Assembly (NCBI GenBank): GCA_030840885.1
Contig: JAVEDQ010000060.1
Coordinates: 1 to 9,521, forward strand
Length of the DNA: 9,521 bases
Source: Frankiaceae bacterium
GTDB lineage: Bacteria; Actinomycetota; Actinomycetes; Frankiales; Frankiaceae
Direction of reading: 5' to 3'
The translations under genes and the position numbers were made by a program. This document shows, piece after piece, positions 5,209 to 9,521 of this stretch (its first letter is position 1; the number at the start of each line of letters is the position of its first letter). The notes beneath the pieces were generated by a model. The model did no database searches. It saw only the letters and a list, made by a program, of their open reading frames with translations, and had not been told where the DNA came from.

Positions 5209-7413
5209 ATGACGACGTCCCTGCAGATGCCTAACAAGGCGCCGGCAAGCGCCCGGACTCCGTCAGGTGCGTGGTCGGTCGTGTCCGCCGTGCCGCTGCT
5301 GGTGCCGGCCGCGCTCGCGGGCTTCGGAGCCGTCGCCGTCCTGTTCCTGTTGTTCGGGCAGTTCCGGCCGGTCCTGGTGCTGCCGCTCGGGCTGCTGACC
5401 GCCGCGATCGCCGTGGCCGCCGCCTGGCCCGCCGCTCGCGAGGAGGCCGTCGCGCACCTCGGCCGGCGCTGGCCCGACCTCGCCGCCCTCGTCTACGCCG
5501 TCGTCTGGCTCGCGATCAACACCCGCTACGCCTCGCAGAACATCGCGGTCTTCCGGGACCCGGCGACCTACGCCCTGACCGGCGAATACCTGAGCGTCCA
5601 CCGGTCCATCCCCATCGATGCGGGCGCATCGACGTTCGGCAGCGTCCCCGGGGTCACGTTCTCGACGAACGGTTTCGCGTCGCTGCCGCAGCCGGGCATG
5701 GTGCAGCCGCAGGGCTCGCACCTGCTGCAGACCCTGCTGGCCGCCGGCGGCTGGGTGGGTGGCGACGCGGCCCTGCTCAAGGTCAGCGTGGTCCTCGGCG
5801 CCATCGGGCTGCTCGCCGTATACGCCTTCGGCCGACGGATGGCGGCCCTCGGCCTGGGTGCGGGTTCCGGCGCCGGGGAAGGCGCCACCTCCTTCGCCGG
5901 AAGGTTCGCGAACTCCCGCTATGCCGGACCCCGCTTCGGTGAGCCGACCGCTGCCGCACTCGGCGGGTGGCTCGCGCTCGGCGCCACCGTCGTGCTCAGT
6001 CTGACCCTGCCGATGCTCGAGTTCAGCCGCGCGTCCTACACCGAGCCGTTGGCGCTCGCCTTCACCTTTGGCGGGTTCGCGCTGCTGTGGGCGGCGCACG
6101 AGAGCGCCCGCCCCGCCGCCTTCGCGGTCAGCGGGCTCGTCGTCGGGGCGCTCGCCATGACCCGCATCGACGGGTTGTTCAACCTGCTCGCGGTGATCCC
6201 GTACGTCGTCGCAGTGGTGCTGGCCGGCTGGTCGGGCCGCATTCTCCGGGCGGGTCGCCAGCTCCTGTTCTTCCTGGTCCCGGCCCTGGCGATGCTGGTG
6301 CTCGGCGTCCGGGACCTGCAGAAGCTGGCGCCGGTCTACTACACCGACCTCGGCGACGAGGTGCACCTCATCCGGATGGCGGCGCTCGGCCTGTTCGTGC
6401 TCGCGGTCGTCGTGCTCGTGGCCGTGCGCCTCTCACCGTCGCTGGCGACGGCTGTCGCCCGCCGTGCCCGGCCGGCCGGGGTGGCCGCCGGTGTCCTGCT
6501 CGCGATCGGCATGCTCGTGCTCGCGCTCCGGCCGCTCTGGTACGTCGACCACAGCAACCTCGGCGGCGGCTACTCGCAGCTGATCGAGTTCCTGCAGAAG
6601 GCCGGGGGGCAGCCGATCGACGGCACCCGCGCCTACAGCGAGCAGTCGGTCCGGTGGCTGTACTGGTACGTCGGCATCCCCGCGATCGCCGCGGGTGTCG
6701 TCGGCCTCGCTGTCCTGCTGGCGCGTACGGTCCGCCGGCTCGAGCCCGCGCTCGTCCTGCCCATGACGATGTGGCTGACCACCGCGGCGCTCTACCTGAA
6801 CAAGGTGAGCATCACCCCGGACCAGATCTGGGGTTCGCGGCGGCTGCTGCCCGTCGTCTTCCCGATGCTGCTGCTCGGGGCGGCACTGGCCGCCGGGCTG
6901 CTGCTGCGCCTCCGCTACGGCGGCGTGCTGGCGCTCGTCCTCGCCGTCGTCGTCGGGTGGAACACCGTCGCGGCGAGCGACCAGCTGTGGCTGTTCCGGG
7001 AGGGGACGCCGCAGCTCGCCGAGGTCACCGCGCTCTGCGACCACCTCCCGCCGAACGCCGCGGTGGCCACCGTCGCGAGCCTGAGCGGCAACTACCTGCA
7101 GACGGTCCGCAGCTACTGCGACGTCCCGGGGGTCGGCCTCGACACGGCCGATCCCGCCGAGCTCGAGCGTCTGGCGCAGGCCGCCGGGCAGGACGGCAAG
7201 CAGCTGTACGTCCTCGCGCCGAAGCCCACCAACCTCCCCGGTGTCGCGGCCGACGCCTCCGCCTTCAGCACCGTGCGCGCCACGCACTGGAACTCGACGC
7301 TGACGACGCCGCCCTGCTGCCACGGCTACGAGGAGCGGAGCCTGTTCGTCGGCACGGTGAGCTCCGACGGCCGCGTCGCGCTGCTGCCGCCGGGTGGGCC
7401 GACGCTGCCGTGA
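5209..7413 (+). CDS. Multi-pass GT-C-like membrane protein, putative glycosyltransferase with extracytoplasmic C-terminal domain
   Basis: I do not recognise an exact family. The 734 residues form many hydrophobic segments (roughly a dozen) up to about residue 590, then a hydrophilic tail of about 145 residues. The layout resembles GT-C enzymes, which use polyprenyl-phosphate sugars outside the membrane. The first large loop carries FRDPATYALTGEYL (115-128), whose D117 is a candidate catalytic acid as in other GT-C first loops. YTEP (277-280) and TRIDGL (318-323) recur in related form in the next gene. A glycine/alanine-rich stretch at about 213-245 looks like a flexible loop. The tail holds C610, C637, C703 and C704, able to form two disulfides. 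ATG 5209 was chosen over an in-frame GTG at 5137, which lacks a ribosome site, and ATG 5227. The stop overlaps the next start by 4 bases. It could instead be a non-enzymatic envelope protein. Confidence 0.75.
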   Translation: MTTSLQMPNKAPASARTPSGAWSVVSAVPLLVPAALAGFGAVAVLFLLFGQFRPVLVLPLGLLTAAIAVAAAWPAAREEAVAHLGRRWPDLAALVYAVVWLAINTRYASQNIAVFRDPATYALTGEYLSVHRSIPIDAGASTFGSVPGVTFSTNGFASLPQPGMVQPQGSHLLQTLLAAGGWVGGDAALLKVSVVLGAIGLLAVYAFGRRMAALGLGAGSGAGEGATSFAGRFANSRYAGPRFGEPTAAALGGWLALGATVVLSLTLPMLEFSRASYTEPLALAFTFGGFALLWAAHESARPAAFAVSGLVVGALAMTRIDGLFNLLAVIPYVVAVVLAGWSGRILRAGRQLLFFLVPALAMLVLGVRDLQKLAPVYYTDLGDEVHLIRMAALGLFVLAVVVLVAVRLSPSLATAVARRARPAGVAAGVLLAIGMLVLALRPLWYVDHSNLGGGYSQLIEFLQKAGGQPIDGTRAYSEQSVRWLYWYVGIPAIAAGVVGLAVLLARTVRRLEPALVLPMTMWLTTAALYLNKVSITPDQIWGSRRLLPVVFPMLLLGAALAAGLLLRLRYGGVLALVLAVVVGWNTVAASDQLWLFREGTPQLAEVTALCDHLPPNAAVATVASLSGNYLQTVRSYCDVPGVGLDTADPAELERLAQAAGQDGKQLYVLAPKPTNLPGVAADASAFSTVRATHWNSTLTTPPCCHGYEERSLFVGTVSSDGRVALLPPGGPTLP

Positions 7414-8633
7414 GCACGACGACGGCTGCGGAGCCGGTGACCGTCGGCGGCGCGTCCGCCACGCGACGGGTACTGCTGGTCCGTCTCCTGCTCGTGGTCG
7501 TCGCGCTCTCCGCGGCGTCAAGCTTCGTCGTGCTGCGGGCGGGGGCCGTGCCCGGGGGCCTCGGATCCTTCCCCCTCGTCGAGACCCGGCAGGCGCCCGG
7601 GCCGCTGCCACCGGGGGTCACCACCCGCCGCACCGGCTACGACGGTCAGTTCTACCTGCGGCTCGCCCAAGACCCCTTCGGCGACGCGGAGGTCTCCGCC
7701 GGCCAGCGCCTCGACTTCCCGGCCTACCGGCAGCAGCGCGTCGGCTACCCGCTGCTGGCCTGGACGGCGGACCGCTTACCCGGCGTCGGTCCGACCCTGG
7801 CGCTCGTGCTGGTCAACGTGCTCGCGGTCGGGGCGATCGCCTGGTTCGGCAGCGGGTTGAGCCGTCGTGCCGGCCGGGGATCGGTGCCCGGCGCCCTGCT
7901 CGCGCTGCTGCCCTTTACCGTGGTCGCTCTTGCCCGGGACACCAGCGAGCCGGTGTTCGTCGCCGCCCTGCTCGCCGCCTTTCTTGCCCTGCGCGACCGT
8001 CGGCCGGTGGTGGCGGCCGCCGCGGTGGGCGTTGCCGTCTTCACCCGTGAGCAGGGTCTGTTCGCGCTGGCCGCGCTGTTCGTCGCCGCATGGTGGGCGA
8101 CCGACGACTCGCGGCCCCGCGTCCGTCGTCTCGCCGCTCCGGCCGCGGTGGCCGTCGCCTGGGCCGGCTGGCAGGCCTTCCTCACCGCTCGTTGGGGGGA
8201 CGTCCCGGTGCTCTCCGGGCCGCCGAATGGCGGGTTGCCGTTCGCCGGCGTGCTCGGCATCGTCCGGAAGGACCTGGGTGCCGCGACCGGTCACGAGGTC
8301 CCGCTGCTAATCGTGGCGGTCCTGCTCGCGGCGGCCGCGCCGCTCTGGGCGGATTGGCGGCCGCCGTCGTCGCTGCCGGCGCTCGCAACGGCCGTGCGTG
8401 CGGTCGACGCCGTCGCCCTGACGTGGGCGACGTCCCTGCTGCTGACGGTGTGCCTCACCAAGGCGGTGTGGGTCGACCCGAACGCGTTCGAGCGGGCCAC
8501 CGCGGACGTGACGTCGCTCGCCGTGGTGCTGCTGTTCGCCCCGGGTGCCCGGCGCTGGGCGGCTCCCGCCAGCCTCGTGGTGCTGCTGGCGGTCACCGCC
8601 TACCTGGTGGGCCAGCGGGTCAGCGGACTCTAG
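7410..8633 (+). CDS. GT-C-like membrane protein with YDGQFY / YRxQRxxYPL motifs, putative cell-surface glycopolymer protein
   Basis: The 407-residue product has an N-terminal membrane segment (about 20-43), an extracytoplasmic loop, then several more hydrophobic segments. The loop bears YDGQFYLRLAQDPF (77-90) and YRQQRVGYPL (106-115). I know this motif pair from bacterial membrane proteins linked to cell-surface glycopolymer formation (AZOBR_p60025-type) and from GT-C-like mannosyltransferase relatives. D78 is a candidate catalytic acid. ARDTSEP (175-181) and FTREQGL (211-217) echo motifs of the preceding gene, suggesting a shared fold. The GTG start overlaps the previous stop as GTGA with only a weak purine-rich site, so translation is probably coupled and the two proteins made together. 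One leucine, residue 123, uses the rare TTA codon. The stop lies 21 bases from the convergent methyltransferase. Donor and acceptor sugars are unknown. Confidence 0.75.
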   Translation: MSTTTAAEPVTVGGASATRRVLLVRLLLVVVALSAASSFVVLRAGAVPGGLGSFPLVETRQAPGPLPPGVTTRRTGYDGQFYLRLAQDPFGDAEVSAGQRLDFPAYRQQRVGYPLLAWTADRLPGVGPTLALVLVNVLAVGAIAWFGSGLSRRAGRGSVPGALLALLPFTVVALARDTSEPVFVAALLAAFLALRDRRPVVAAAAVGVAVFTREQGLFALAALFVAAWWATDDSRPRVRRLAAPAAVAVAWAGWQAFLTARWGDVPVLSGPPNGGLPFAGVLGIVRKDLGAATGHEVPLLIVAVLLAAAAPLWADWRPPSSLPALATAVRAVDAVALTWATSLLLTVCLTKAVWVDPNAFERATADVTSLAVVLLFAPGARRWAAPASLVVLLAVTAYLVGQRVSGL

Positions 8634-8654
8634 GAAACGGTCCCGAGCGGCAGG

Positions 8655-9521
8655 TCAGCCCGCCGTCGTCGCGATCGCGGCGTAGTCCTGCGGCCCGAAC
8701 AGGACGTGGTTCAGCTGCGCGAACGCCTCGTTGACCTGCGCGATCCACGCCGGCGCCGACGGGTCGGTCACCGGCGGCAGGTGGTAGCCCTCGGCCGGGG
8801 CGTAGAACTCGAGCCGGACGTCGCGGAAGCCCGCGCCCTCGCAGAGGAACGTCAGCAGCGAAGGGTGGACGGGGCGCACGTGCGTCGGATCCAGCACGTA
8901 GGAGTTCCCGAGCACGATCAGCGACTGCGGGTTCGGCGTCTCGGCGATGAAGATGCCGCCGGGCTCCAGACGGGTGGCGGCGAGCTCCAGCAGGCGCACC
9001 AGGTCGTCGAGCTGCAGGTGCTCCACCAGGTGCGTCGCGATGAGCGAGCCGATCGAGTGCTCCGGCTGCTCGGCGAGCCAGGTGAGCGCGTCGGCCTCGA
9101 CGACGTCCAGCCCGGCGTCGCGGGCCTCGAGCACCATCGACGGGTCGGTGTCGACGCCCATGCCGGCGACGCCCCGCTCCTTCAACGAGACGAGCAGCTC
9201 GGCCCGCCCGCAGCCGAGGTCGACGACCGGGGGATGGGCCGAGAGCCGCTCGCCGTAGCGTTCCCAGAGCGTGGCCGAGACCGCGTCCGGGTCACCCCGG
9301 AACCGGCGCTCGAAGCCGACGTAGTCGAACAGTGCCGACTGCACCGGACGCTCCGCCGGCGCGGCCTCGCGCACCGGAGCGGGCGCGGACTGACCTGCCT
9401 GCGCGGGAGCGGCCGGCGTCGCGAGCGAGCGCAGGCGCCGGTCCAGACCGTTGACCCGCTCGCGGAGCTCGGCGAGCCGGACCTCGGCCCCACCGAGACC
9501 GGCGCCGGGCGCGATGGCCCA
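8655..9521 (-). CDS. WbdD-type chain-terminator-like SAM methyltransferase, 5' end cut by window
   Basis: The frame is open from the window edge to the stop at 8655, with 288 residues visible. Residues 9-34 show leucine/valine/alanine at 3-4 spacing (L9, A12, L16, L19, V23, L26, L30, L33), a short coiled coil, then an alanine/proline linker. The class I methyltransferase domain follows: FDYVGFERRFRG (65-76), SAM motif I VVDLGCGRAEL (99-109), GVDTDPSM (122-129), THLVEHL (163-169), ETPNPQSL (194-201) and LDPTHVRPVHP (210-220). The FDYVGFE-RFRG lead-in and the ETPNP...DPTH pair are typical of O-antigen chain-terminator methyltransferases related to WbdD. No kinase domain follows the methyltransferase. 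A GTG at 9374 could serve as a start but would discard the coiled coil, so the gene probably begins beyond the window. It converges on the preceding gene and may belong to a separate transcript running in from the right. Confidence 0.85.
   Translation of the reverse strand, partial: WAIAPGAGLGGAEVRLAELRERVNGLDRRLRSLATPAAPAQAGQSAPAPVREAAPAERPVQSALFDYVGFERRFRGDPDAVSATLWERYGERLSAHPPVVDLGCGRAELLVSLKERGVAGMGVDTDPSMVLEARDAGLDVVEADALTWLAEQPEHSIGSLIATHLVEHLQLDDLVRLLELAATRLEPGGIFIAETPNPQSLIVLGNSYVLDPTHVRPVHPSLLTFLCEGAGFRDVRLEFYAPAEGYHLPPVTDPSAPAWIAQVNEAFAQLNHVLFGPQDYAAIATTAG

Noticed and set aside
5874..5945. Glycine/alanine-rich stretch in the 734-residue protein as a possible insertion or frameshift
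   Set aside because: The frame is continuous with normal codon use and membrane segments on both sides; it reads as a flexible loop.
5967..7409. Upstream extension of the 7410 gene frame back to 5967
   Set aside because: It lies across the 5209-7413 gene in another frame and reads as Arg/Ala/Pro-rich shadow sequence. The GTGA overlap start at 7410 gives a normal N-terminus before a membrane segment.
5263..7611. Long minus-strand frames at 5263-6366 and 6433-7611
   Set aside because: Antisense shadows of the GT-C-like gene. Composition is dominated by Arg, Gly, Glu and Gln with no recognisable motif or ribosome site.
8634..8654. Terminator between the convergent genes
   Set aside because: The 21-base gap contains no stem-loop with a T-run in either direction; termination must occur elsewhere or by another mechanism.
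9372..9374. GTG at 9374 as the start of the methyltransferase
   Set aside because: The frame stays open 49 codons further to the window edge and those codons form a regular coiled coil with a linker, so the real start is likely outside the window.

Overview
This is a high-GC (about 70% by eye) stretch of bacterial chromosome. GC dominates third codon positions, most genes start with GTG or TTG, and -10-like hexamers have the form TAGGMT or TACCGT. Together these suggest an actinobacterium; a Pseudonocardiales- or Geodermatophilales-type organism is a guess from style only. The window holds seven protein genes, two of them cut by the window ends. I see no tRNA, rRNA, CRISPR array, insertion sequence or attachment site. 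All seven products look like cell-envelope glycopolymer biosynthesis, modification or attachment functions.

Layout. On the left, a minus-strand LytR-CpsA-Psr (LCP) gene (1-1042, C-terminus off the window) is read away from a rightward series of five genes. Between them lies a 370 bp non-coding divergent region (1043-1412). It carries the same 9-mer, GTACCGTGA, facing each gene. The rightward series is: an MBOAT membrane O-acyltransferase (1413-2864); a membrane-anchored AlgX/AlgJ-like SGNH O-acetyltransferase (2884-4131); dTDP-4-dehydrorhamnose reductase RmlD (4194-5126); and two multi-pass GT-C-like membrane proteins (5209-7413 and 7410-8633) whose reading frames overlap by 4 bases. On the right, a minus-strand WbdD-type chain-terminator-like methyltransferase (8655 to beyond 9521) converges on the last gene with only 21 bases between stops.

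How the genes may work together (inference). RmlD makes dTDP-L-rhamnose in the cytoplasm. The two GT-C proteins would add sugars outside the membrane from polyprenyl-phosphate donors. The MBOAT protein would pass acetyl groups across the membrane to the AlgX-like protein, which would acetylate the polymer. The LCP protein would attach the finished polymer to peptidoglycan. The methyltransferase may cap or otherwise methylate a glycan chain.

The LCP gene divergent from rmlD recalls the mycobacterial lcp1 (Rv3267)/rmlD (Rv3266c) locus of arabinogalactan synthesis. Here, however, an O-acetylation pair sits between them, and the rhamnosyltransferase wbbL does not follow rmlD. The most interesting reading of the window is therefore an O-acetylation module placed inside a wall-polymer linkage locus.
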